DNA of 64,000 nt. Origin: Archivesica marissinica. Taxonomy: Eukaryota > Mollusca > Bivalvia > Venerida > Vesicomyidae. The notes under the pieces were generated by a model that had not been told where the DNA came from, did not search any database, and was given only the letters and a program-made list of their open reading frames with translations. The stretch is taken from the NCBI GenBank assembly GCA_014843695.1, contig CM026403.1, forward strand, positions 47,621,353 through 47,685,352, read 5' to 3'. The position numbers and the translations under genes were made by a program. This document shows positions 35,961-51,000 of this stretch, one piece after another (positions within the stretch are counted from its first letter, which is position 1; each line of letters begins with the position of its first letter).

Positions 35961-36864
35961 GGTAGAGATACCTGAATGTATACGTTAAACAACATGCTTT
36001 AAGACAAACCAACTATCAGGGTAATACAATGCTATATCTGAACGACGACACAAAACGTGCAAAGTATTATTATATACGTCAATGGTAATTGACTATTATC
36101 TTCTTGTTCACAAATATTTATTCAATGCGATTTATTTAGATAGCTGTCCATAGACTGCGTTGTTTATCATCTATTGAGTGTTAACAAGCGCTGATAATGT
36201 ACTGGGATATTGGTTTATTGCGTTTATTGGTTAGCTACTTAACAAATGCTCCTGTGTGTATGTGTGCTTAGTTTGTACATGGCTATAGCGCATTTTGGGC
36301 AATTAAATTCCATTTTACGACTAGGATACATAGAAACGTAGGTTTCGTTTTGTTGAAGATCAGTTATTTAAAGAACGGTTTAAATAATGTAAGTATTTGT
36401 ATTGAATAATGAGAAAAGTGTAAATAGTGAAGTTTATGTAAAGTTTATCTAAAATGTCGATATAATTATTGGGATAATGGTTGAAATTCAGTTGGGGGTC
36501 ATACTAATGTATCGAACGTGCACATGTTAGCGGGAAAGAGAGAGATATATATATATATCACTGTATATGGCTAAGATAGTGGCAAGCTGGCGGAACCTTA
36601 CTTTCAATTAGATCTGAGCTCATAAAAAGTTAGTAATTTTATTTGCTGATCAATATCTAGTTTCTTTCGGTTAATTGTATTCACGCATCTCGCTATGTGA
36701 TCTTAATTTTATATGCAGACTTTTGTCAACATTTTCCAGCGTGAAATATATACTGACTACAAGGATGTAACATTCTTCTGAACATGGAATGAATTATATG
36801 TTCAAATGGATCTACCACATGTAAATATATGAGATATTAGTAAAGGACGTTGCTGTCCGCAAAT
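35961..36864 (+). promoter_or_regulatory. 5' region of the death-domain gene
   Basis: Unique AT-rich sequence without repeats other than a short (ta)n at 36546-36560. An in-frame TAA at 36841 closes the reading frame upstream of the chosen ATG. The position of the transcription start, and whether a 5' UTR exon exists, cannot be read from the sequence. Confidence 0.3.
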
Positions 36865-37992
36865 ATGTACAGCGAAAAGAGTAGTCCACGGGCCGGTCAG
36901 GCGCCAAGGGTCCCTGTATCACTGGAAGGCGAGAGGCGAAAAGCGATGCATCTGATATATCGAATGGAGAGGGAATCTGAATATTTTCGGGAGAAATGGC
37001 TACTCGATGAAACAGATGAGAACTCTGACGAATGGCTGGAATTCATAAATCTTGCAAAAAACAACAAAACAACATCTACATTTAACACTTACAGAGACTT
37101 TGAAAAGGAGCTAGTGAAATTAAGGACTGACACTGGCTATCTTGGCAGCAGACATGGTACCATTTCCCAATTGCAGAGAGTATGCGATAGAGCAAAGGCG
37201 TTTGACGACCTATACGATGTTAATTATCAGAGAATTGACGATGCACTAAAGAAATATATGGGCAAATATTGCCACAGTTTCTTCGCCGAGATGGAGGATT
37301 TTGAAGTTGCATGCGTGAGAGAATATGAAAACAATATTAATGATTGGCAGAAAGCGATACGTCGTACCCTGGTTGATGCTGAGCAAGCTATGGGAAACAT
37401 TACTGAACTTACTGATATATCATTTACAGAATATGTGAGTTCCTATGGACATGTAATCAGGTCTATGCACGTCGCGTTGGATTGCTTTCTCTGTGCAAGT
37501 GATCCATTTAGAAGTTGGGTCACCGCTGATGAAGGGTATGTTACTCAAATAAGGATTGAAATTGGTTACTTGCAAAGAAAGAAAGCTGGTATCAGTGAAC
37601 TCGCAAGGAAAAAAAGCTTTAAGATACAAGAAACGAAATCGAAAGAACTGCGAGCAAGTTTCAGAAATAAAAAACTCGAAGAACAAGTGCAAGGAACCAT
37701 CTCAAACAGGCAGTTTTGTAGAAAGCGAGAATTCTCTTATGTCGACAAGATTGAAATAACAGAAAATATTCTTCATGAACGAAAACTGGAACTTGACGAA
37801 GCTGCGAGTAAATTGCACAAACGGCCGTTACACACGTTGGTTCGACAACCTTCTGACGGTATGACAGACAAGACAGCTAGACTACAACACGAGGTGAATA
37901 GAATGGAGAACACTTTAGAGCAGATGAAACGTGGCAAGAGAAACTTAAGAGAGACTAGATATCAACTACAGAAGGAGTACCACAAGCTTAAG
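36865..37992 (+). CDS. exon 1 of the death-domain gene (residues 1-376)
   Basis: ATG 36865 has A at -3 and is the first ATG after the in-frame TAA at 36841; a TTG at 36850 in the same frame is not a plausible start. The frame is open for 376 codons and ends at aag|gtatgt (donor 37993), phase 0. The translation is highly charged, with helical stretches around residues 25-55, 80-160 and 235-376; the last part (from about residue 335, LQHEVNRMENTLEQMKR) starts the coiled coil. Reading past the donor gives a stop after four codons. Confidence 0.88.
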
Positions 37993-40900
37993 GTATGTGA
38001 ACTTTAGTTAATATACACATTTATTTTAGCTCGCCTGTGAAACAATTTTTTTTACAGCATTATGTTAATCACTATCTAGACCATGAAGGAGAGAGAAGAA
38101 GTTTAACGGCACGATCATAACGGCACGATCATAACGATCATAACGGCACGATCATAACGGCTCAGCTGGGCGCGAACTCACACTTGAAGCGAACGTGCTA
38201 CGATTGCACTATCACGACATCCACTTTACATTTTCGTTTAGTTATACAAATTTAATGTAGCTACATTGCGAAACAAGTTCTTACAACATATGCCGGGTAA
38301 TCACTCACTCTTGAGACCTCATTCGTGGTGAAATTCTTCGCCACGAGGGAGGGAGAAGAGGCAATGTGGAATTTAAATGCCTTGCCTATTGGCACAATCG
38401 TAACGGCTACAGCTGGGCGCGAACCCCGGGCTTTGAAGACCCCTGGTGCCCATCCGAGCAGTGTTTCAGACACGGACGGACACTCGGGTAGAACAACACG
38501 CAAACCAAAGCTTCCTCGCTGGAACGGATTCGACAGCCCGGCGACGAAGTAAACTATACTAACCACTCAGCCACCACTGGCTACCTATTCTTCAAATATA
38601 TTGAGGTTGGCTCTGTAGCAACAACAACAACAACAACAACAACAACAACTACTACTACAACAACAATAACCACAACAACAACTACAACAACTGTATATGT
38701 ATTTTACTCATGAACGCTATAGAACTAGTGGGCATTGTCCATCAGAGCAGGGTATCGCACCCACGTCACTATGTAGCCTCACCCGCTCTCTGTATTGGAT
38801 CTATGTAACCACAACAGTGTTGATGGGCCATCAAACCAAACATATTCCTCAGAATAATGGACGAAAATATTTACAATGTTATGAATTACTTATGAAATGC
38901 AAATGGAAAGTTTCTCAAATTTGGAGCAGTATGTTTATTATGAAAGGTATTTAAACATGTTCAGCCAATAATATGCAGATCGAGTTAAGCTCTATCTATT
39001 TGGAATAAATTAATAACCGATTTTGAATAGATAAATATTGCATGAATACAAGTAGCAAGTTATCAGATTCACGCCATATGATAGTTTGTTGTAGTTTAAC
39101 GATTAGTTATATATATATACAAATTAATATTTATCCGATTGAATTTATTGAGTTTGGTTTTGATAAAGCAATGTAAGGCGGATTCATATTTAAAAGCACT
39201 ATATATATAACACATGGTGACATTTTATTTAATAATCCCTGTACGCACGCAATGTTCATTAGTGCGCAATGCGGAGGGGTATATTCACAGAGCCATTCAA
39301 TTTAATATCGGCTCAGACATTGATCGTAATTCTTTGTCTGTATGCTCACCGTCCTGGAGTTAAATGACGTAAGCGTCGTCGTATGACGTAGCTAATGAGT
39401 GCAGCATCATGCCACAGGCGTTAGAAATCTTAGCAGTAAATAAGCATTTCTATCACTTTACCCCACCCAACCTAGAGATAGTATATCCATGATTGATGGA
39501 GTACGCCCACTGGCCCCCCTCCGAGCAGTATTTCAGGCATGCACTGACAACCGCCGAGAGACTTACAGAGACTTTGTAAAGGAGCTAGTGAAATTAAGGA
39601 CTGCCACTGGCTATCTTGGCAGCAGACATGGTACCATTTCCCAATTGCAGAGAGTATGCGATAGAACAAAGGCGTTTGACGACCTATATGATGTTATTTA
39701 TCAGAGAATTGACGATGCACTAAAGAAATATATGGGCAAATATGGACACCTACATTCAGCAAGCCAGTTGGGTGGCTTCCTCACATTAAAGAATTCGACA
39801 CTCACAGTGGGATTAGAACCTACAGCGACGAGGGGCAAGTGATTTGAAGTCAACGACCATGACCACGTGGTGACCTTGTATGCGACTGTGGATGGTCAGT
39901 AAATATCATATGAAGGTTCAGTAGTACAAACTAGCTGCTCTCTAATACTTTCGATTCAGAACTTTAAAAATGTTTAATTGTCTTCTGAACATATTTCAGT
40001 CAATTAAATCGGAGTCGAAATGGTATGTGGAGTCAATAATATACATATGGGATTGTGTGTGTTTTACGTTTATTCATCGTCGCTACCGGTTGCCCATATG
40101 AGCGACGCCTCCTGAAGAGATAAGTTATTTTAGATTTTGGAGGATAGTGCATGATACAGACAGAGATCCATTCCAGAATCTCCTCTGGTTCTTTTACGTG
40201 CACGGTGTAAAGCACCGACACGAGACCTCGATTTAACGTCCCATCTGAAAGACTGTTAATTTTATTAGGGTCAGACGGGGGATCGAACCTGCGATCCCTG
40301 GATTACCAGTCCAGCGTGTTACCACTGGACTACATATCCGTCTGTGTCACATATGGGATTACGCCTCACCCCCATATATATATACGGACCCCACATATCT
40401 CCTTGGATGGTCTGTAACAAACGCAATAATTCAGGTGCGAATGGTCCGGAGTTCGAGCCCCGCTGGAGCCGTTACGACTGTGCCCTTAGGCAAGGCATTT
40501 AAATTTCACAATTGCCTCTTCTCTCTCCTTCATGGCGATGGATTCCATCAGGAATGAGGCCTTGAGAGTGATTAATATAAGTTGAAAGAACTTGTTACGC
40601 AATCGAGCTAAAATAAATGTGTATAAACTAATCGGAATAACTAATAATGTGAGTTGTTTGGAACAAGTTAGTGTTTTACTGACAACTGATGTAATAAGGT
40701 GTCAACAGTATTCACCGGAGCAGACGAACCAAATAGAACTAGAGGATAGTACTCGGAGAGATACACAGTATTTGACACAAGAACAAATGCTTAATTTCAC
40801 ATTACTTGGATTTGACCTTGAAAGGTCACCCTCAAGGTAACGGGGTATAGCTTATTTATAGGGTGTTTCATTGAAGCTATTTTCGATTTACAAGCGTAGT

Positions 40901-43900
40901 TTACTATATGGGTCAATGAGAGTGTGGAAGTCGTGATAACTCAGTTTAAACATTATTTATTTGTTCTGTTACATATATTTACATATACAACTATTTGATA
41001 ACGCAGTTGTAGCGCGTTCGCTTCAGGTGAGAAAGGTCTGGTGTTCGAGCCCTGCTAGAGCCGTTTCGTATGTTCACTTAGGCAAGGCATTTAAATTCCA
41101 CGTTGCCACTACTATCTCCCTCGTGACGATGGATACCATCAGGAATGAGTTCTCGTGCGTGATTAATATAAATTTAATATAAACTTTTTTAGCAATCGAG
41201 CTAAACAGTGTTGTTAATGCAGATTGAACTGTCCCTTTTAGAGGCCATACGAATATTCATACGGCAATGCTGAACGTAAGGAGCTATTGAGCAATGGTAA
41301 GTTTATGGCACTCAGTTTTGGGAACAATTGTCCCTAATCACATACTACCCGAATCAATAAAGTGTACAATCACATACTACCCGAATCAATAAAGTGTACA
41401 ATCACATACTACCCGAATCAATAAAATGTACACTCACATACTACCCGAATCAATAAAATGTACAATCACATACTACCCGAATCAATAAAATGTACACTCA
41501 CATACTACCCGAATCAATAAAGTGTACAATCACATACTACCCGAATCAATAAAATGCACACTCACATACTACCCGAATCACATACTACCCGAATCAATAA
41601 ATTGTACACTCACATACTACCCGAATCAATAACATGTACAATCACATACTACCCGAATCAATAACATGTACAATCACATATTACCCGAATCACATACTAC
41701 CCGAATCAATAAAATGTACACTCACATACTACCCGAATCAATAAAATGTACAATCACATACTACCCGAATCACATACTACCCGAATCAATCAAATGTACA
41801 CTCACATACTACCCGAATCAATAAAATGTACACTCACATACTACCCGAATCAATAACATGTACACTCACATACTACCCGAATCAATCAAATGTACATCAC
41901 ATACTACCCGAATCACATACTACCCGAATCAATCAAATGTACACTCACATACTACCCGAATCAATAACATGTACACTCACATACTACCCGAATCAATAAC
42001 ATGTACACTCACATACTACCCGAATCAATCAAATGTACAATCACATACTACCCGAATCACATACTACCCGAATCAATCAAATGTACACTCACATACTACC
42101 CGAATCAATAAAATGTACACTCACATACTACCCGAATCAATAACATGTACACTCACATACTACCCGAATCAATCAAATGTACATCACATACTACCCGAAT
42201 CACATACTACCCGAATCAATCAAATGTACACTCACATACTACCCGAATCAATAACATGTACACTCACATACTACCCGAATCAATCAAATGTACACTCACA
42301 TACTACCCGAATCAATAAAATGTACAATCACATACTACCCGAATCAATCAAATGTACACTCACATACTACCCGAATCAATAATATGTACACTCACATACT
42401 ACCCGAATCAATCAAATGTACACTCACATACTACCCGAATCAATAACATGTACACTCACATACTACCCGAATCAATCAAATGTACACTCACATACTACCC
42501 GAATCAATAAAATGTACAATCACATACTACCCGAATCAATAACATGTACACTCACATACTACCCGAATCAATCAAATGTACACTCACATAATACCCGAAT
42601 CAATCAAATGTACAATCACATACTACCCGAATCAATAACATGTACACTCACATACTACCCGAATCAATCAAATGTACAATCACATACTACCCGAATCACA
42701 TACTACCCGAATCAATAACATGTACACTCACATACTACCCGAATCAATAAAATGTACAATCACATACTACCCGAATCACATACTACCCGAATCAATAAAG
42801 TGTACAATCACATACTACCCGAATCAATAAAATGTACAATCACATACTACCCGAATCACATACTACCCGAATCAATAAAGTGCACAATCAATAATTGTAT
42901 GTAAATAATAGTCAACCGAGACAGTTGAATTTGCACAAACTATACGCAGACGCAGCCACAAAGAATAACCACCGTTCCTAACGTCCAGTGTTACATACAA
43001 ACTAGTATGATCAAGTATATGGTTATAGTTCTGAATAGCTATTTATCTGGCGCATCTCCGCAGTTATAGCTACAGTCAAACCTGTGTTAGTGGTCACCTC
43101 CATTAAGCAGCTAACCCGCATAAAGCAGCCAGTTTCCAGATTCCTAATCTGTTGTTTTAGTATACACTTGTCCTCTATTAAACAGCCAACTGTGCTAAGC
43201 AGCCACTTTGTGTGATTCCATTGGTTGGCTGTTTAACACATGTTTGACTGTATTCTCTTAAATATTGGCCAGCTTGAAACTTGTTAACGTTATCAATGAT
43301 TTGTATCCAAACACCGCTTCTTCAAAACTAACATTACGCGCCGGTGTGATATTTAAATCCATATTGTATCGAATATCCTCAAGCATATTGTTAAAACGTA
43401 GATAACATATCGTTGCTCGCTTTAACACCCAAATACAGGTATTTGGTAACATATTGAATACATGATTATACATTGATATAGATCCGCGTACCTGATCCGT
43501 CTATTTAATATAGAATTACTAATATAAAGACTTTATGATGAACACTGCCTCGTACGTCTATAGGTTACGCTATACAAATACCTTCGGCAACACACTTCAA
43601 TATACATTGCCTCTTCTCTCCGTGCCTTCATTGCAACAGGATCGAGGCCTGGAGAGCGATTACTACTGTTGCTAAAAGACTTGTTTCGTAATCGAGCTAC
43701 AGGAGATGTGTATAAACTATGCATATTAATACCTTTGCATTGTAACAGCCAATCGAAATTAATATTATAGATTTAACGTCACAACGTGTATGGAAGGGTA
43801 TTAAATAACATTTCCAATAATGTTTAATGACTAATACTTAAATATAAATCACATGTGCATCCATGTAAATGCTTTCCGGTTAGTCCTAGTGTGCGTTTAT

Positions 43901-46900
43901 GCTTCTTGTTTCCGGTTAGTCCTAGTGTGCGTTTATGCTTCTTGTTTCCGGTTAGTCCTAGTGTGCGTTTATGCTTCTTGTTTCCGGTTAGTCCTAGTGT
44001 GCGTTTATGCTTTTTGTTTCCGGTTAGTCCTAGTGTGCGTGTATGCTTCTTGTTTCCGGTTAGTCCTAGTGTGCGTTTATGCTTCTTGTTTCCGGTTAGT
44101 CCTAGTGTGCGTGTATGCTTCTTGTTTCCGGTTAGTCCTAGTGTGCGTTTATGCTTCTTGTTTCCGGTTAGTCCTAGTGTGCGTTTATGCTTCTTGTTTC
44201 CGGTTAGTCCTAGTGTGCGTTTATGCTTCTTGTTTCCGGTTAGTCCTAGTGTGCGTTTATGCTTCTTGTTTCCGGTTAGTCCTAGTGTGCGTGTATGCTT
44301 CTTGTTTCCGGTTAGTCCTAGTTTGCTTGTATGCTTCTTGTTTCCGGTTAGTCCTAGTGTGCGTGTATGCTTCTTGTTTCCGGTTAGTCCTAGTGTGCGT
44401 GTATGCTTCTTGTTTACGGTTAGTCCTAGTGTGCGTGTATGCTTCTTGTTTCCGGTTAGTCCTAGTGTGCGTTTATGCTTCTTGTTTCCGGTTAGTCCTA
44501 GTGTGCGTGTATGCTTCTTGTTGCATGCCACGTTACTGTAAGTGGAAATACACGAGTATAAACACATAACGAGATAATAGTTGACGATTTTTCGTTTTTT
44601 AAAATGTTATTTATCGTCGCTACCGATTGCCCATATGAGCGACGTCTCCTGAAGATATTAGTCATTTTAGATTTTGGAGGATAGTGCAATGATACAGACA
44701 GAGACACATTCCAGAGTCTCCTCTGGTTCTTTTACGTGCACGGTGTAATGCACCGACATGAGACCTCTGTTTAACGTCCTATCTGAAAGACTGTTAATTT
44801 TATTAGGATCAGACGGGGGATCGAACCTGCGATCCCTGGATTACCAGTCCAGCGTGTTACCACTGGGCTACAGATCCGCCTGTCATTAATAGTTGACGAA
44901 TAGGCATCGAAGTTGCTTTATACTCCGGTGTTTCTCCTTTTCCACAATGTATTGGCACACTAAATATATATAACAGTATTTAGTTTGTCCCAAGTACAGG
45001 CAGTTAAGATCACAAGAGTTCAAACATTATTTTTGCAAAAATGGCCAACATTAAATAAATACACAGCCCTAAAGAATTAAACGTCGGTAAAGTCGTTGGT
45101 CAACTTAGCAACATATATTTATACAACAGACAGAATGCGAACATAACAAACATAACAAGAAGTTAGACCTTTAGTTTCCTTTCCATTTACACTTGAATAA
45201 CTTCTCTGTAAAATATCATGTATTTATTATGCATGTACGTATATATTTATGTATAGTTATGCTTTTCTGTGTGTGTTTACGTTTATGTATCGTCGTTACC
45301 GGTTGCCCATATGAGCGACGCCTCCTGAAGAGATTAGTTATTTTAGATTTTGGAGGATAGTGCAATGATACAGACAGAGACCCATTCCAGAGTCTCCTCT
45401 GGTTCTTTTACGTGCAGTAAAAGCACCGACACGAGACCTCGGTTTAACGTCCCATCTGAAAAACTGTTAATTTTATTAGGGTCAGACGGGGGATCGAACC
45501 TGCGATCCCTGGATTACCAGTCCAACGTTTTACCATTGGGCTACAGATCCGTATGTATGCTTTTCTCTTACCATGTATGTGCTTTATGCAATACACACGT
45601 TGAGTTGCGAATGTATGCACGAGACTATACACCGACGTTCAATGCAATAACATAAATACATGGACCATGCAGAAGAGCATGTAGAAGAATCAGGGATGAT
45701 TCTAGAATAATGGCGTCCTCTGTATCATGGTATTATTCCCGAGATAATAACATCACTACCTCTATCGACAATGTCCAACAAGCCAACCTAGCAACCGAGG
45801 TCAACGTTAAACAAGCGATTAATAAAAACATTTAACAAAATGAAACCCTATCTAGTCTACCTATGTGTGTTTTTGATGTCAAGTCTATTGAGCAATACAA
45901 ACATTGTGGGAATGATTAATGGCTTTTGTCAGTAATTGTGCCGAGTTTAATAATAATATATTTAAGATTGGAAACTGTTTCGCTGTGTGTAATTAGTACA
46001 GACAACACGCATTATAACTACTTTCAGTTGATCTTTTGAATATAAAAGTACATGCTGCAATTGTACAATAGATTGACATTATAAAATGTCGACCAAGCAG
46101 TTATAGCTGGATCATGTGCGGCTTTGGTTATGGTAAAATACAGTATGTTCTGATGTGGTTCTATCAATAATTTGTTAGCCCTAATAATTATCGCTCTCAG
46201 CACGACAGGCTATGTTCTAACGTTCGTTGTTGTATGTGATTCCTGACCCGAAGGTTATACAACTCGTCTTCAGTTTCCAACTCAGTCTCAAGCTTATGAT
46301 TGGTTCAGCTGACAGCAACACTCAGAATCAACCAATCAAATCAATTGACCATGAGTTTTATCTTTAACAATTTTATAACGTCGGGAACAGCACAACATAA
46401 CAGACTACATCGCATTTTAAGGAAAGTAATACAAATACATTTATTTTAGGGGACATATGAGACGAACATAAAGAAAGCTCGGCGACAGACCGAGCAGATG
46501 CAGGACGAGAAACAGCACGTGCGAGACGTGCATGGGGAGTTGAAGTTTGTAGACAGGAAACTGAAGGCGCTGAAGAGGGTCGTTTATGTGAAGAACCACC
46601 CAGCTACTGTCAAGAAAATATTCTTTGATGGGTACTTGCCTGGAGAGAAGATTGACTTCAGGGGTAAGTGATTCTTGCTGAAGGTTTGTGTTCATTTAGT
46701 TTATATATATTTGTTTAAATAAAACATATTGTGTTTCACACGACGTCTTCAAACAGTTCGATGAAGAAGTTCAGACTTGTTATATATGTATCTGTCGAGG
46801 GTGGTATAGATGTATCATCATCATTTTAAATAAATTTGAAAGTAAGGTTGGAGATTTATAATTTATAATTTAGCTACTGACTGTCCGCACAGAAACACGA

Positions 46901-48031
46901 ATGCAAAACTACTTTATTCTAACGTCAAACGGTTCGCACTGAGAGTACATATTGTGGCGTTCGTGGTCCAATGGTAGAGCGTCGGATTTGGAATCGAACG
47001 GTCCGGATTCGATACTCAGTCAGGCCACGTATGTAGTGTCATTGAGCAAGGCACCTCACACACATTGCTTAGTACCGCTATGGTCGGATAAGCATGCCCA
47101 GGAATACATGTCTAGGTCCCCGCAAGGGGTTTGACATTAATGGTACATACATACATATTACATAGCGAAATAAACGCATATTTTGGCGGTTTGGTGGTAA
47201 CACGCTGGACTGGCAATCCTGGGATCGCAGGTTCGATCGTCCGTCTGACCCTAATAAAATTAACAGTCTTTCAGATGGGACATTAAACCGAGGTCTCGTG
47301 TCAGTGCTGTACACCGTGCACGTAAAATAACCAGAGGAGACTCTGGAATGGGTCTGTGTCCGACTGTCTGTGTCTGTATCATTACACTACCCTACAAAAT
47401 ACTAAAATGACTAATTTCTTGAGGAGGCGTCGCTCATATGGGCAACCGGTAGCGACGATAAATAAAATACACAAACACCAAAAACAAACACTTGTGTTCA
47501 TGTATTGTGTGTATTAATAAACGCGTTTGATGTTGGAGTTGTGGTTTTGTTTTGTATTGTATATAATCATAAGTTATAAATACTTATTTAATATTATATG
47601 TACACTATTTTTGATGTGCTTTGTATTATATATAATCAGCATTTATAATAATTATTTAACTATGTACATTTGTCCGATTAGCGCAGTGGTTAGCGCGTTA
47701 GCGCTCGCTTCTCACCAATGTAACCCGGGTTCGATCCTCGGACGGGAAGTATGTGAGATGGTACGTTGGTCGCCAGATCGGACAGGTGGGTTTTCTCTGG
47801 GTACCCCGGTTTCCTCCCACACGAATGACCACATTCACGCTTTCATCCGCGCCAACGAGAGTGATTAATATAAGTTGTTAGAACTTGCTTCGCAATCGTT
47901 GTAAAATAAATAAAGTTTAAAACTTAATATAGTTAAAGTGTGTTTCGATTGTATATATTAATGATATAAACCTGTTCAAACAAAGGAAAAGAATGCACAT
48001 GTCAGCAATATTACTAAAACACGTTATTAGT

Positions 48032-48062
<31 letters not shown>

Positions 48063-51000
48063 AGACTTTATTTAACGAGAGAACAATTACATTGCTGTTA
48101 CAACTTGTTACGGAGACTCGGGACTACGAAGAGGATAATGAAAAAAGACAAACACAGTCAAAATAGGATTCAATATTTTTCAACAATGTTTAAAAGGATG
48201 AATTTCTTTACTGCAAAAATAAAGTAAATATAGATTTTGTAACGAATACAATTTGTATCATAGCAACCCTTTCTAGGAATTGTGACAATCCGTTTGAACA
48301 GGAATCTATCTTTAAGTTAACCAATGAAACATATATTTCATACTGATACAAACAGAGTACATGTATGTCTTTTATTTTACGTATTCTGTCGATGTGCTTT
48401 GCTAATCTTGTATTTCATGCCACACAGACAACGCTGATAGGATAACGTGCTTTCACGATCCCTCAGGTACCAGTAACCATACACGTGTAACATATATATT
48501 GTACTTCCCTCAAATAGAACTTCCATCATCATATACTTCCATCAGCATATACTTCCATCATATACTTCCATCATGCTGTACTTCCGTTATGTTGTATTTG
48601 CATATAACTGTACTTCCATCATCATATACGTCCATCATCATATACGTCCATCATATACTTCCATCATCATATACTTCCATCATCATATACTTCCATCATA
48701 TACTTCCATCATATACTTCCATCATATACTTCCATAATATACTTCCATCATATACTTCCATCATCATATACTTCCATCATCATATACTTCCATCATATAC
48801 TTCCATCATCATATACTTCCATCATATACGTCCACCATCATATACTTCCATCATCATATACTTCCATCATCATATACTTCCATCATCATATACTTCCATC
48901 ATCATATACTTCCATCATATACTTCCATCATATACTTCCATCATCATATACTTCCATCATATACTTTCATCATATACTTCCATCATCATATACTTCCATC
49001 AGCATATACTTCCATCATCATATACTTCCATCATCATATCCTTCCATCATCATATATTTCCATCATCATATACTTCCATCATCATATACTTCTATCATCA
49101 TATACTTCCATCATCATATATTTCCATCATCATATACTTCCATCATATACTTCCATCATCATATACTTCCATCATCATATACTTCCATCATCATATACTT
49201 CCATCATATACTTCCATCATATACTTCCATCATCATATACTTCCATCATCATATACGTCCATCATCATATACTTCCATCATCATATACTTCCATCATATA
49301 CTTCCATCATATACTTCCATCATTATATACTTCCATCATATACTTCCATCATATACTTCCATCATATACTTTCATCATATACTTCCATCATCATATACTT
49401 CTATCATCATATACTTCCACCATCATATACTTCCATCATCATATACTTCCATCATCATATACTTCTATCATCATATACTTCCGTCATCATATACTGTACC
49501 ATCATCATATACTTCCATCATCATATACTTCCATCATCATATACTTCCATCATCATATACTTCCATCATATACTTCCATCATCATATACTTCCACCATCA
49601 TATACTTCCATCATCATATACTTCCATCATCATATACTTCCATCATATACTTCCATCATATACTTTCATCAAATACTTCCATCATCATATACTTCTATCA
49701 TCATATACTTCCATCATCATATACTTCCATCATCATATACTTCCATCATCATATACTTCCATCATCATATACTTCTATCATCATATACTTCCATCATCAT
49801 ATACTTCCATCATCATATACTTCTATCATCATATACTTACATCCTCATATACTTCCATCATCATATACTTCCATCATCATATACTTCCATCATACTTAAT
49901 TACATCATTCTGTTTTGAAATTGATGCCATGGTGACCTTTTTCATCGCCGTCTGTTTCCATCTTATGTACTTCCATCCTAGTGTACGTTCTTCATTGTAG
50001 ATTCGGGGTAGTGTACATCCTGCGTAGTAGACTTCCGCAATACAACATATCCATAGTTCTGTACTTCCACCATGTCACCATGTTGTATTAAAATTGATGC
50101 AATATATACATGTTTGTTCAGGCAGGCACAAAGTTATATGGGTTACATTTCAAAGAAAGCTATTTCCTATTACCTGATGACATCTGATTGAGCTTAATAG
50201 CATTTCTAATTTCCAAGAAACTATTCTGTGTCACTTGGTGATGTGTGAATTTGAGCTATAGTATTTCTAAGAAAACATTGCATTTAATGACGTTTGAAGT
50301 TGTGTGAGAGCATTTCTAAGAAAACTATTTTTTACCACCTGATGACGTATGAATTCGCGTGACAGTATTTCTAACAAATATTATATTGCAACAAGAAGTT
50401 CATTTTTAATTTAGAATGATGTAATATACGTAGCATTTCTACGACATTATCTGGTAGTCTGGTTGCAGGGTCCATAGAACACAGTTCCACATATTCACCA
50501 TTGTACCATGTACTTTACATATACGTAACATTTCTACGACATTATCTGGTAGTCTGGTTGCAGGGTCTGTAGAACATAGTTCCACATACTCACCATTGTA
50601 CCATGTACTTTACATATACGTAACATTTCTACGACATTATCTGGTAGTCTGGTTGCAGGGTCTGTAGAACATAGTTCCACATATTCACCATTGTACCATG
50701 TACTTTACCTATGCGTAACATTTCTACGACATTATCTGGTAGTCTGGTTGCAGGGTCTGTAGAACATAGTTCCACATATTCACCATTGTACGATGTACTT
50801 TACATATACGTAACATTTCTACGACATTATCTGGTAGTCTGGTTGCAGGGTCTGTAGAACACAGTTCCCCATACTCACCATTGTACCATGTACTTGTTCA
50901 CATATAGGTACCATTTTTGCGCATTGTACTTGTCAGTTCACTCTGCTTTACATGTATGTATAGCTTTCATTGTAACCGTTTAGTACACCACACGCGGGAT

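Noticed and set aside
36850..36864. TTG start five codons upstream of the death-domain gene ATG
   Set aside because: Non-AUG start without support; the ATG at 36865 has a better context.
39489..39842. A second gene similar to exon 1
   Set aside because: Only 183 bp matches the exon; the rest of the frame is SINE sequence, so it is a pseudogene fragment.
43824..44569. Frames of about 240 codons on both strands
   Set aside because: A 36-bp array; mutual overlap of three open frames shows low-complexity origin.
46956..47030. Possible tRNA genes (also in SINE A, D and F heads)
   Set aside because: Box A and B motifs are present, but the cloverleaf pairing is imperfect and each is fused to a shared SINE body, so they are SINE heads.
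48499..49899. 466-codon Tyr/Ser/Ile/His frame
   Set aside because: It is a 16/13-bp minisatellite in an intron.
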